Shown: one piece after another, positions 18,059 to 25,817 of the stretch
How positions within the stretch are numbered: position 1 is the first letter of the stretch
Layout of the letters: each line of letters begins with the position of its first letter
NCBI RefSeq assembly: GCF_000307855.1
Contig: NZ_AJLR01000033.1
Location: 1-64,000 of the forward strand
Direction: 5' to 3'
Length of the DNA stretch: 64,000 bases
Source: Schinkia azotoformans LMG 9581
Lineage (GTDB): Bacteria > Bacillota > Bacilli > Bacillales > Bacillaceae_J
Notes under the pieces: model-generated
Told to the model about the DNA's origin: nothing
The model's database searches: none
Seen by the model: the letters and a program-made list of their open reading frames with translations, nothing else
Program-made: the position numbers and the translations under genes

Positions 18059-19954
18059 ATGAAAAGAAAGAACAGAGCCACAATCGTATTACTATCAGGT
18101 ATTTTATTAGCGGTGTCTTTTATATTTAATTTCGCAAACTTAACCCTTTTGAAAAACGCAACATTAATAACCGCCACAATCATTGCCGGCTATCCCATTG
18201 TAGTGAAAGCATGGCAGGCACTTCGAATGAAGGCGTTTAGTATTGAATTACTCGTAACGATTGCCGTCATTGGAGCCCTGTTTATCGGTGAATACGTTGA
18301 GTCAGGGGCTGTCACATTTCTATTCTTATTCGGTGCCTACCTAGAAGCCCGCAGTCTAGAAAAAACACGATCCTCATTAAAATCATTAATGGATATGGCA
18401 CCACTGGAGGCAACAGTGATTAGAGGTGGAAAAACAGTCGTAATTCCGGCTGATGAAGTAGAAGTGGGAGATCGAGTCCTCATTCAATCTGGAGAAAAAA
18501 TTGCAATCGATGGAACAGTTATTATTGGACAAGCATTTGTGAACGAAGCAGCGATCACAGGAGAATCTGTTCCCACCCGCAAACAAATAGACGACACTGT
18601 TTTTAGTGGAACGATTATTGATAACGGGTATATTGAGGTGATTGCCGAAAAAGTAGGCGAAGATACAACCTTTTCAAAAATTATTGAGCTTGTTGAGGAA
18701 GCGCAGGAATCAAAAGCCAAAACACAAAAGTTTCTTGAAAAATTCGCCTCCTTTTACACACCTGCCATCTTACTTTTATCGGTTATTGTATACATCTTTA
18801 CTAAGGATATCGAGCTAACATTAACCTTCCTTGTCATTGCCTGTCCGGGCGCCTTAGTTATTTCCGCCCCAGTATCCATTGTGGCTGGAATTGGAAATGG
18901 AGCTGTTAAGGGCATCCTTATTAAAGGCGGAGACGTAATGGAAAAGCTGGCAAAAACAGATGTTTTTGTATTTGATAAAACAGGAACATTAACAAAAGGA
19001 CAACCCGAAGTCACTGCTATTAAAACATATGGGATGAATGAAATCACCTTTTTGACAATGGTTGCCGAAGCTGAAATTATTTCAGAACATCATTTAGGGC
19101 AAACAGTTGTGAAGGAAGCTCATAAAAGAGGTCTGCCATTAGTCTATAAACCAACACATTTTGAAGTGGTAAAAGGAAATGGGATTGGAGCAACCGTAAA
19201 TCACAATCATCTATTAATCGGGAACCGTAAATGGATGACAGCTAATCAAGTGAATATAGATAAGGAAATACAAGTCTATGCTACTGACCAAGAAAAGAAA
19301 GGCTATACTGCTATTATTGTTGCTGTAAATAAAACAATAGCTGGTGTAATTTCCATTGCAGATCAAATCCGTCCGGAAGCGAAAGAAAGTATACAAAGTT
19401 TAAAACAAAGTGGGATTAAACAAATCTATATGCTAACTGGCGATAACAAGCATACGGCAGAAAAAGTAGCAAACCAACTTGGTATTGATGGAGTATTTGC
19501 AGAACTTCTCCCTGAAGATAAAGTAAATAAGATAAAAGAGTTGAAAAATAATGGATTTAATGTTGCAATGGTAGGAGACGGTATAAATGATGCCCCAGCT
19601 ATTGCAACAGCTGACATTGGCTTTGCAATGGGCGGTACAGGTACTGATGTCGCAATGGAAACTGCAGATGTAGTTATCATGGCGGATAAACTAGAAAAAT
19701 TATCAGAAGCCCATAGATTAGCAAAAGCAACAATCAGAAATATGAAGCAAAATATGTTCTTCGCGGTGGGTACGGTCATTTTTCTATTAGTTGGTGTACT
19801 GCTAAAACAGGTCTTCTTAGCATCTGGTATGCTGGTCCATGAATTAAGTGTATTAATTGTCATTATGAATGCATTAAGACTTGTCTATTTTAGAAAAACT
19901 AATAAAAAGAACAGGAGCTCTCTTAATGGAACATTGCTGCCATCATCACGATGA
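18059..19954 (+). CDS. P1B-type heavy-metal ATPase with CPG motif
   Basis: A 631-aa metal-transporting P-type ATPase without N-terminal HMA domain. It has two N-terminal membrane hairpins, the actuator motif ITGESVPTRK, the phosphorylation site DKTGTLTKG (D306), and MLTGDNKHTAEKVA and MVGDGINDAPA in the catalytic part. The intramembrane metal motif reads CPGALVIS (C262-P263-G264) rather than CPC, SPC, CPH or TPC, so the metal cannot be assigned. AAGGAGGG precedes the ATG. It is flanked by an HMA chaperone and a Crp/Fnr regulator in one operon. Confidence 0.9.
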   Translation: MKRKNRATIVLLSGILLAVSFIFNFANLTLLKNATLITATIIAGYPIVVKAWQALRMKAFSIELLVTIAVIGALFIGEYVESGAVTFLFLFGAYLEARSLEKTRSSLKSLMDMAPLEATVIRGGKTVVIPADEVEVGDRVLIQSGEKIAIDGTVIIGQAFVNEAAITGESVPTRKQIDDTVFSGTIIDNGYIEVIAEKVGEDTTFSKIIELVEEAQESKAKTQKFLEKFASFYTPAILLLSVIVYIFTKDIELTLTFLVIACPGALVISAPVSIVAGIGNGAVKGILIKGGDVMEKLAKTDVFVFDKTGTLTKGQPEVTAIKTYGMNEITFLTMVAEAEIISEHHLGQTVVKEAHKRGLPLVYKPTHFEVVKGNGIGATVNHNHLLIGNRKWMTANQVNIDKEIQVYATDQEKKGYTAIIVAVNKTIAGVISIADQIRPEAKESIQSLKQSGIKQIYMLTGDNKHTAEKVANQLGIDGVFAELLPEDKVNKIKELKNNGFNVAMVGDGINDAPAIATADIGFAMGGTGTDVAMETADVVIMADKLEKLSEAHRLAKATIRNMKQNMFFAVGTVIFLLVGVLLKQVFLASGMLVHELSVLIVIMNALRLVYFRKTNKKNRSSLNGTLLPSSR

Positions 19955-20663
19955 AAATAATCAAGATATGAAAAGTCTTTGTATATCGATTGTCCCGATT
20001 TTTAATCATTTGCAATTTGATGAGATGCTTGAAATTGTCAAAACGAGCAAAACGAAAACCTATAAAAAAGGGGAAATGGTATTCAGGGCGGGTGAACCTT
20101 CAGATCATTTGTATATTGTGCACAAAGGACAGGTGAAAATTTACCGCCTGTCCGAATCTGGGAAAGAGCAATTAATTCGGATCATGGAGCCCGGCGACTT
20201 CATGGGGGAGCTAGCTCTTTTTACTGATGAATCATTAACAAGCTATGCTGAAGCAATGAAGGATACTGAAATTTGTGCTATACATAAAACTGAAATGAAG
20301 GAGATGTTGTTATCTAATCCTTCCATTTCGTTAAAAATTATTGAGGAATTCAGCAGAAGATTGAACGATACGGAAAAAAATATCGAAAGCATTAGCTCTC
20401 ACGATTCAGAAAAACGTTTAGCTTCTTACTTATTAGGGTTATCAGCAGGTAATGATGAAGTTGGAACCGATCATGAACCGATTCAAATTACCTTGCCAAT
20501 GAGTAAAAAAGACTTAGCCTCCTATATGGGAATGACTCGCGAAACGTTAAGCAGGCGGTTGTCATCCTTTCAAGACCAAGGTCTGATTTCTATGACCGGT
20601 CAGCGCAAGATTACCATTTTGGATGTGGATGCACTAAGTGAAATTGAGAATGGGGAGAACTAA
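19926..20663 (+). CDS. Crp/Fnr-family regulator with His/Cys-rich N-terminus
   Basis: A 245-aa regulator. The start MEHCCHHHDENN could bind metal. Residues about 25-145 form a cyclic-nucleotide-binding fold (GEMVFRAGEPSDHLYIVHKGQVKIYRL, MEPGDFMGELALF), and the C-terminus is a winged helix with recognition region MSKKDLASYMGMTRETLSRRLSSF. ATG 19926 has AGGAG 8 nt upstream and lies inside the end of the ATPase gene. The class II-like palindrome before the cassette suggests autoregulation, perhaps in response to redox state or metal. Confidence 0.88.
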   Translation: MEHCCHHHDENNQDMKSLCISIVPIFNHLQFDEMLEIVKTSKTKTYKKGEMVFRAGEPSDHLYIVHKGQVKIYRLSESGKEQLIRIMEPGDFMGELALFTDESLTSYAEAMKDTEICAIHKTEMKEMLLSNPSISLKIIEEFSRRLNDTEKNIESISSHDSEKRLASYLLGLSAGNDEVGTDHEPIQITLPMSKKDLASYMGMTRETLSRRLSSFQDQGLISMTGQRKITILDVDALSEIENGEN

Positions 20664-20766
20664 AGGTTAGATACCTTTATCCATAAGCCTTTTTTGTTGA
20701 GTCTTCCTAGAACTTTTTAGTAAGATAAAATATAATTGATATCACTAATTTGAAGGAGGATCAACA

Positions 20767-21111
20767 TTGAAACCGATTAACCCAACGGAAGTACAAAACA
20801 AACTCGATGAATTCAATGAACAAGATCTTTATTTACATTTAGAAACAACAAATGGTGCCTATGCTTCCCATAAAGACCAATCTGTTATGACAGTAGGGGC
20901 TTATATTCGGAATGGATTAATTCGTTACCAGCATGCCAAAATCACAGGAAACGGACCCTATCGTGTGGGTATGAAATTGGAAATCGGATGGGTATATGCA
21001 GAAGGCTTGACCCACTGGGAAGTCGATGAAAAAAATCAGCTATTATTAGCGGGGCATGATGCTAACGGCAAACTTGCGGTTGCCTGTCAGCTAAGCAAAG
21101 AACCATTTTAA
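20767..21111 (+). CDS. yojF: YojF-family protein (DUF1806)
   Basis: A 114-aa cytoplasmic protein matching B. subtilis YojF, with VGAYIRNGLIRYQHAKITGNGPYRVGMKLE and WVYAEGLTHWEVD. Its function is not established, but it sits immediately upstream of the bacillithiol deacetylase, as in other Bacillaceae. It starts at TTG with GGAGGA 6-7 nt upstream. Confidence 0.88.
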   Translation: MKPINPTEVQNKLDEFNEQDLYLHLETTNGAYASHKDQSVMTVGAYIRNGLIRYQHAKITGNGPYRVGMKLEIGWVYAEGLTHWEVDEKNQLLLAGHDANGKLAVACQLSKEPF

Positions 21112-21141
21112 CTTTAGTTCGGAGAGGAGTGTGTGTAAATC

Positions 21142-21810
21142 ATGGAAATGGAAAGACATGTTTTAGTTATTCTTCCACACCCAGATGATGAGGCATTTGG
21201 GGCATCAGGAACAATCAGCCTATATAGCGAAAAAGGGACACCTGTTACTTATGCTTGCTGTACCCTTGGTGAAATGGGACGTAATATGGGGAATCCGCCC
21301 GTTGCGAATCGCGAAACACTCCCATTAATTAGAAAAAATGAACTTATAAATGCAACTAAAGCTATTGGTATTACAGATTTAAGGATGCTAGGTTTACGTG
21401 ATAAAACATTGGAATTTGAGGACATTGATGAGCTGGCCGATCGTTTTCGAGCCATTATTGAAGAAGTAAACCCATCACTCGTCATTTCATTTTACCCGGG
21501 CTATAGTGTCCACCCGGACCATGATGCTACAGGGGCAGCTGTTGTTCATGCAATGAAGCAAATGCCAAAAGAAGCTCGCCCTAAATTACAATGTATGGCA
21601 TTTTCGAATGACTGTTTTGAAAAATTAGGAGAACCGGATTTAGTTGTTGATATCACTTCTGTTCAAGATAAAAAAATTGCCTGCATTCTAGCCCATGAAA
21701 CGCAAACAAGTGCCGTTATGGAAAATTTGTCTGAAAAACTATTGAATAAGGATCCTGATGCATTAGCATGGATCAGTACTGAACGCTTTTGGACGTATAG
21801 ATTTGCTTAA
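21142..21810 (+). CDS. bshB2: Bacillithiol biosynthesis deacetylase BshB2
   Basis: A 222-aa zinc-dependent LmbE/PIG-L deacetylase that removes acetate from GlcNAc-malate in bacillithiol synthesis and may also hydrolyse S-conjugates. The zinc motif is LPHPDDEAFG (about residues 11-20), the third ligand lies in HPDHDATG, and EMGRNMGNPPVANRETLP is typical of the YojG group. It follows yojF by 30 bp with GGAGAGGAG upstream and ends at a terminator. Confidence 0.92.
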   Translation: MEMERHVLVILPHPDDEAFGASGTISLYSEKGTPVTYACCTLGEMGRNMGNPPVANRETLPLIRKNELINATKAIGITDLRMLGLRDKTLEFEDIDELADRFRAIIEEVNPSLVISFYPGYSVHPDHDATGAAVVHAMKQMPKEARPKLQCMAFSNDCFEKLGEPDLVVDITSVQDKKIACILAHETQTSAVMENLSEKLLNKDPDALAWISTERFWTYRFA

Positions 21811-21838
21811 GAGGACTCGATTATGAGTTCTTTTTTTT
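21811..21838 (+). terminator. Rho-independent terminator after bshB2
   Basis: AGGACTC and GAGTTCTT form a short stem followed by eight Ts. Confidence 0.65.
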
Positions 21839-21912
21839 GGGTTCATCCTACTCTCTCTTTAAGTAAAATAGCTTTGCATATGAATGAAAGGTAGAGTATA
21901 CTTTAATTGAAT

Positions 21913-21928
21913 GTTCTATATAAAGAAC
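21913..21928. promoter_or_regulatory. SinR-type operator upstream of the SinR paralogue
   Basis: GTTCTATATAAAGAAC is a near-perfect 16-bp palindrome of the GTTC-N8-GAAC form, the same form as the B. subtilis eps SinR operator (recalled). A further half-site GTTCTTA lies at 21951. The position suggests autoregulation or cross-regulation by the nearby SinR. Confidence 0.6.
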
Positions 21929-22013
21929 GAATATGTTTTTTAGAGGTTGCGTTCTTAATAAAATGTTGGAGGGAGGGATTTTCACTTAATTAATATTATG
22001 AAGGGGACATAAT

Positions 22014-22331
22014 ATGAATGGAAAGAAAATTCGGGACCTACGAATGAAGAAAGGGATGTCATTAACAGAGCTGGCAAAATTATCGGGAATTTCAAAGTCT
22101 TATTTGAGTTTTATTGAACGAGGAAAACAGACAAACCCAAGCATTGAAGTGATTGAAAAAATTTCAAAAGCATTAAGTGTTGACCTTCAATCATTACTAA
22201 CTTCCAATAAACTACAAAAACAAATCGACCCCCAAAATCTAGACAAAGAAGTGATACAGCTGGCGATTGAAATGAGTAATTCAAATATCGATAAAGAAAA
22301 ATTAAGACAGTTAATAAATCTGCTAAAATAA
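22014..22331 (+). CDS. SinR-like repressor paralogue (XRE HTH)
   Basis: A 105-aa regulator with an N-terminal XRE helix-turn-helix (KIRDLRMKKGMSLTELAKLSGISKSYLSFIERGKQTNPSI, about 4-43) and a C-terminal helical hairpin (DKEVIQLAIEMSNSNIDKEKLRQLI) like the SinR/SinI multimerisation domain. It is convergent with a second, more canonical SinR gene 45 bp away. In B. subtilis the comparable paralogue is SlrR, but this protein is shorter, so I assign no name. A SinR-type operator lies about 85 bp upstream. Confidence 0.85.
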   Translation: MNGKKIRDLRMKKGMSLTELAKLSGISKSYLSFIERGKQTNPSIEVIEKISKALSVDLQSLLTSNKLQKQIDPQNLDKEVIQLAIEMSNSNIDKEKLRQLINLLK

Positions 22332-22378
22332 AAAGCTGGGATGAATTAGTAAAACCATTCCATCCCAGCTTCTTTTTT
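22332..22378. terminator. Bidirectional terminator between the two SinR-type genes
   Basis: AAGCTGGGATG pairs with CATCCCAGCTT, with A and T runs outside the stem. Confidence 0.85.
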
Positions 22379-22715
22379 ATTCATTTTCATTATTTTTCCG
22401 TTGTTCGATCTGCCATTTTGTGAATTCTAAAAATTCACGAAATTGTTCTTTACTTACCCCAGATTCTGCTGCTTCCTGAGCTAGCTTTATCCATTCCGGA
22501 TCTAATGAATCTTCATTGGCCCCAGCATTTATAAGTGATTGAACACTTATATCTAAAACTGCTGCTATTTTTTCTAAAAATTGAACAGAGGGATTAGATT
22601 GAATATCCCGCTCAATCGAGCTTAAATAGGATTTTGCAATACCTGCCTTTGCAGCCAAATCTGATAGTGAGAGCCCCTTCTCTTTTCTAATTGTTTGGAT
22701 ACGTTTCCCTATCAT
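22377..22715 (-). CDS. sinR: SinR-like master biofilm repressor
   Basis: A 112-aa protein close to B. subtilis SinR in length and order. The XRE domain MIGKRIQTIRKEKGLSLSDLAAKAGIAKSYLSSIERDIQSNPSVQFLEKIAAVLDIS is followed by a C-terminal SinI-interacting domain (LDPEWIKLAQEAAESGVSKEQFREFLEFTKWQ). SinR represses matrix genes until sequestered by SinI. The gene follows a SinI-like gene by 72 bp on the same strand, as in B. subtilis, and a sipW-tasA locus with SinR-type operators lies a few kb away. Confidence 0.9.
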   Translation of the reverse strand: MIGKRIQTIRKEKGLSLSDLAAKAGIAKSYLSSIERDIQSNPSVQFLEKIAAVLDISVQSLINAGANEDSLDPEWIKLAQEAAESGVSKEQFREFLEFTKWQIEQRKNNENE

Positions 22716-22787
22716 TGATATCTCCCTAAGCGTATGATTTATAATAACATCTTATCATGAATGTTCATTATTAGAAAGGCTCATATC

Positions 22788-22949
22788 CTACATTTCAACA
22801 TTGTCGCTATTATTTCTTAAAAATACCCTTATGTCCTCAATCGATAGTCCCATTGATTTTGCAACTAAAAGTAATTGTAACCACTCTAAATCAATTGTGG
22901 GTAGTTTAATGTCTTGAGTCTGAGAAGACTGTGTACTTTGAGTATCCAT
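22788..22949 (-). CDS. sinI: SinI-like anti-repressor
   Basis: A 53-aa protein whose core IDLEWLQLLLVAKSMGLSIEDIRVFLRNN matches the SinI-type dimerisation helices found in SinI and in the C-terminus of SinR. I start it at the ATG at 22949 with AGGGGGA just upstream, giving a length close to SinI; an upstream in-frame extension has no such site. It should titrate the SinR encoded next to it. A Spo0A-like box lies upstream. Confidence 0.75.
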   Translation of the reverse strand: MDTQSTQSSQTQDIKLPTIDLEWLQLLLVAKSMGLSIEDIRVFLRNNSDNVEM

Positions 22950-23237
22950 ATTTCCCCCTGGTTTATTACTTTTGGTAGCCCAGCTATCAAAGTTATGCCT
23001 TAGATCTGTGGCTTTGCGTCCCTGTTTTGCAAGCAGGTTTGCCTTTTTCAAAGTATGGATTTTGACTTTCGAACAAAATCTTCTGTATTGCTAATAAGAA
23101 TAATTTTTTATTGGATGCATCCCCCTTGTTGGATAAATTTATTAGTACTTTCGTTTTAGTGAATTAGGGAATTTGTAATAGTTCATCTAATTTTATTATA
23201 GGGTTTCCGATTTATTGCTACCTTTTCAGGGTGAAAT

Positions 23238-23244
23238 ATCGACA
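23238..23244 (-). promoter_or_regulatory. Possible Spo0A box upstream of sinI
   Basis: The minus strand reads TGTCGAT, six of seven bases of the Spo0A box TGTCGAA. It lies about 40 bp upstream of a TATAAT (23195-23200, minus strand) that could be a sinI -10. The rest of the 22950-23338 gap shows no gene. B. subtilis sinI is Spo0A-activated, so the site is plausible but unproven. Confidence 0.35.
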
Positions 23245-23338
23245 AAAATACATCAAACGTGGAAAGCCATATTTTTCTAATTCTTATAAAGATATGATAT
23301 CATTTTAAGTAATACGTATGAAAGAAAGGATGTATAAT

Positions 23339-23839
23339 TTGTCTCTTGAAAATGTAAAAGCTCATTTTAAAAAGTGGAATCGTGAAAAGGATGTCATGGA
23401 ATTTGATACTTCAAGTGCAACGGTTGAACAAGCCGCTGAAACTATTGGGGTTATTCCAGCACGAATTGCAAAAACATTATCATTTAGAGGAGAAGACGAA
23501 AAAGCGATATTAATTGTTGCTGCCGGCGATGCCAAAATTGACAACAAGAAATTCCGCCAAACATTTGGTTTCAAAGCCCGAATGCTCACGCCGGATGAAG
23601 TTCTGGAACAAACAGGACATGCCATTGGTGGAGTGTGCCCGTTTGGCTTGGCCAATGATTTAGATGTCTATCTCGACGTCTCCATGAAACGCTTCGAGAC
23701 CGTTTTCCCAGCCTGCGGAAGCACAAACTCCGCGATCGAATTAACAATTGAGGAAATAGTTCAATATTCATATGCAAAAGAGTGGGTCGATGTTTGTAAA
23801 GACTGGGAAGAAGATGGGTTAGAAGAAGCGGCTGTATAG
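23339..23839 (+). CDS. YbaK/ProX-type aminoacyl-tRNA deacylase
   Basis: A 166-aa protein of the YbaK/EbsC superfamily, which hydrolyses mischarged tRNAs. Family features include VEQAAETIGVIPARIAKTLSFRG, the lysine in AAGDAKIDNKKFRQTFG, and HAIGGVCPFGL. The TTG at 23339 has AAAGGA about 9 nt upstream and gives the usual N-terminus LENVKAHFKKWN; the ATG at 23318 lacks a site. The specificity (Cys, Ala or other) cannot be assigned. Confidence 0.82.
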   Translation: MSLENVKAHFKKWNREKDVMEFDTSSATVEQAAETIGVIPARIAKTLSFRGEDEKAILIVAAGDAKIDNKKFRQTFGFKARMLTPDEVLEQTGHAIGGVCPFGLANDLDVYLDVSMKRFETVFPACGSTNSAIELTIEEIVQYSYAKEWVDVCKDWEEDGLEEAAV

Positions 23840-23871
23840 TTTTGCTTCGATAGCAATAGGGGGAGGAACTG

Positions 23872-24147
23872 ATGTTATCTATAACTGATGCAGCCAAAAC
23901 AGAATTACAAAAAAGATTAAATAAATCAGAAACAAAGAAATTCATTCGTCTGCAACTACGCTTTAGTTGTTGGGTAAAGCTGAAATTAACTTTGGATGAA
24001 TCCATTCACCCAAATGACGAAGAAATCATCATCGACGGACTCCATTTTATCATTGATAAAACCCAACTCCATTACTTTAACAATAACCAAATTGATTATG
24101 TGCCAGATCAAACTGGTTTTATGGAATTTGTTGCAGAAGCAGTCTAA
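23872..24147 (+). CDS. HesB/YneR-like iron-sulfur-biogenesis-fold protein
   Basis: A 91-aa protein of the HesB/IscA fold (MLSITDAAKTELQKRL at the start, IDGLHFIIDKTQLHYFNNNQIDYV near the end), resembling Bacillus YneR. The conserved cluster-ligand cysteines of A-type carriers are missing; one Cys remains, in RFSCWVKL. A role in Fe-S assembly is therefore doubtful. GGGGGAGG precedes the ATG, 32 bp after the deacylase gene. Confidence 0.7.
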   Translation: MLSITDAAKTELQKRLNKSETKKFIRLQLRFSCWVKLKLTLDESIHPNDEEIIIDGLHFIIDKTQLHYFNNNQIDYVPDQTGFMEFVAEAV

Positions 24148-24168
24148 TTGTAAAATGTTTATAAAAAG

Positions 24169-24213
24169 TGCCCTATAGGGAAGTCATTGAAAGACTTTCT
24201 ATAGGGCATTTTT
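24169..24213. terminator. Bidirectional terminator
   Basis: GCCCTATAGGGAAGTC pairs with GACTTTCTATAGGGC, followed by a T run. It lies between the HesB-like gene and the minus-strand sortase. Confidence 0.85.
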
Positions 24214-24817
24214 ACTTCATCTTAACCGGCTTTGCCGTCAAAATATAACGGTCAGGTGCAGTCCCAACAAATGTGAACGGGTAGCAGGTCGTCACTACAA
24301 GCTCTTCATTAGGAGCGGTCGATTTAATAATTGTTCGATCATCTGCATCGACTATTTTTGTACTCTCAATTTTATATTCAAAGCTCCCGTAGGGGAGTTT
24401 AACAATAAAAACATCACCAACCTCTAACTCTCCCATTCTCCGAAAAACAGTATCCCGATGACCAGATAAAACAATTTGATCTCCTTCGGTTGGATAGGCT
24501 GTCCCTTTGTAATGGCCAACCCCTTTTTCAAGGTCATTGTCAGATGTTCCTTCCACAATCGGGAGTTCAGCATTAAGCTTTGGAATTTCTAGAATTCCAA
24601 CCGTTTCACCATGGAATGGATTAAATTCTTCATCTTTTTTTGTATGATGGTCTTCATTTAGGTGATTATTTATTTGTTGGTTATGATCCTCTAGAATCTT
24701 ATAAGCCTCCTTTAGAGTATTTTTTTGTTCCTCCTTTGAATTGAAATATTGAAAAACACCAATTCCAATCAGGACAATACCAGCAATGATGATGATGATA
24801 GCTATTTTTTTGACCAT
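24212..24817 (-). CDS. srtD: Class D sortase
   Basis: A 201-aa membrane-anchored transpeptidase. Residues 4-23 are a signal anchor, and the rest is an extracellular sortase domain (GILEIPKLNAELPIVEG, then catalytic H120 in LSGHRDT, C178 in TTCYPF and R190 in DRYIL). Class D enzymes recognise LPxTA-like signals, and a TasA-like protein 1.8 kb away ends in LPSTA. I start it at ATG 24817, which has GGAGGGGGG 9 nt upstream. SinR-type palindromes lie directly upstream. Confidence 0.88.
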   Translation of the reverse strand: MVKKIAIIIIIAGIVLIGIGVFQYFNSKEEQKNTLKEAYKILEDHNQQINNHLNEDHHTKKDEEFNPFHGETVGILEIPKLNAELPIVEGTSDNDLEKGVGHYKGTAYPTEGDQIVLSGHRDTVFRRMGELEVGDVFIVKLPYGSFEYKIESTKIVDADDRTIIKSTAPNEELVVTTCYPFTFVGTAPDRYILTAKPVKMK

Positions 24818-24856
24818 TATCTTAATCCCCCCTCCAAGTTTATTCGTTCTACTATT

Positions 24857-24893
24857 GTTCAATATATAGAACGAATGGTTCTTTATAAAGTTA
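24857..24893. promoter_or_regulatory. SinR-type operators upstream of the sortase
   Basis: GTTCAATATATAGAAC (24857-24872) has the 16-bp GTTC-N8-GAAC form. A second, half-degenerate copy, GTTCTTTATAAAGTTA, follows at 24878-24893. They lie 40-76 bp upstream of the minus-strand sortase start. Confidence 0.55.
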
Positions 24894-24941
24894 TGAAAAA
24901 GTAAGGTAACAGGAGAAAAAAGGAGGAAAAGCTTATTTTTT

Positions 24942-25090
24942 GTTCGTTATTAAGAAAATAAGGCTAATTTTCAGATTTTTCAAAGTAATCCTTTTATCAT
25001 ATACTCAACTTGTGAGTTCGATATAAAGAACAAAAACAACAAACCGGAACATGGGAATTTAAACTTAATAACATGTTCGTAGAAAAGAAC
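24942..25090. promoter_or_regulatory. SinR-type operator array upstream of the first sipW
   Basis: Two full 16-bp palindromes, GTTCGATATAAAGAAC (25016-25031) and GTTCGTAGAAAAGAAC (25075-25090), are spaced 59 bp apart. A degenerate copy, GTTCGTTATTAAGAAA, is at 24942-24957. The array fills the divergent sortase/sipW gap and would allow cooperative SinR repression, as at B. subtilis matrix promoters. Confidence 0.6.
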
Positions 25091-25113
25091 AAATGTGTAG
25101 GAGGCGGTTAATC

Positions 25114-25173
25114 ATGGAGTACAAATCCACGAGAAAGGGGTGGAAATGTGAAAAAAGTATGGAAGGTCATTAG
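25114..25173 (+). CDS. Possible 19-aa leader peptide overlapping sipW
   Basis: An ATG with an excellent AGGAGG 7-8 nt upstream opens a 19-codon frame (MEYKSTRKGWKCEKSMEGH). It runs over the sipW ribosome site and start codon (GTG 25148) and stops inside sipW. Translation of this frame would affect access to the sipW start. No homologue is known to me, and it may be only an upstream Shine-Dalgarno. Confidence 0.25.
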   Translation: MEYKSTRKGWKCEKSMEGH

Positions 25174-25726
25174 CGGGTTAACAACAACCATGTTATTTCT
25201 ATTATTAATAGTTATGGTCATAGCTGTTATTTCATCAAAAGCCTCTGGTGGAGGACCGAACCTTTTCGGCTATCAATTAAAACCTGTTTTTTCTGGCTCA
25301 ATGGAACCGACTTTTATGACAGGTTCAATTATTGCTGTAAAACCAGTTGAAGATCTAACTAGGTTAAAGAAAGATGATGTTATAACCTTTATGGAATCTC
25401 AAGATAAACTAGTTACCCACAGAATAATCGAGGTCATAGGTAATGGAGAAAATACAATGTTTAGAACTAAGGGTGATAACGTTGAATCCCCGGACTCGAA
25501 TCCAGTTTTAGCTGGAAATGTAGTTGGTGAATATACTGGATTCACCATTCCAAATGCTGGTTACTTCATGGATTTCGCCAGATCAGCAAAGGGGGCAGTT
25601 ATTTTATTAATATTACCAGGTGTATTACTTTTACTCTACTCGGCAGTATCAATCTTTAAAGGATTAAAAGAACTTGAAAAAGCAACTAGAAAAACAGAAA
25701 ATGATAATCCGGTAATAAACGGTTGA
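25148..25726 (+). CDS. sipW: SipW-type (ER-type) signal peptidase I, first copy
   Basis: A 192-aa membrane signal peptidase with transmembrane segments near both ends. The catalytic serine is in FSGSMEPTFMTGSIIAV, and the general base is a histidine in LVTHRIIEV, as in ER-type rather than bacterial Ser-Lys enzymes. SipW processes TasA-family precursors, and the next gene encodes one. GTG start with AAAGGGGTGG upstream. It is first in the matrix operon and sits behind SinR-type operators. Confidence 0.92.
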   Translation: MKKVWKVISGLTTTMLFLLLIVMVIAVISSKASGGGPNLFGYQLKPVFSGSMEPTFMTGSIIAVKPVEDLTRLKKDDVITFMESQDKLVTHRIIEVIGNGENTMFRTKGDNVESPDSNPVLAGNVVGEYTGFTIPNAGYFMDFARSAKGAVILLILPGVLLLLYSAVSIFKGLKELEKATRKTENDNPVING

Positions 25727-25817
25727 TCTTCCTATAAAAAAATAGGAATTCAATATAAAAAAACAAAACATACATACCTCGAAAATGACGAGGTAATAAA
25801 TGAGGAGGAAAAGAAAA

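Noticed and set aside
19426-19863. 145-aa minus-strand open frame
   Set aside because: Antisense to the conserved catalytic end of the P-type ATPase, with no ribosome site or family resemblance.
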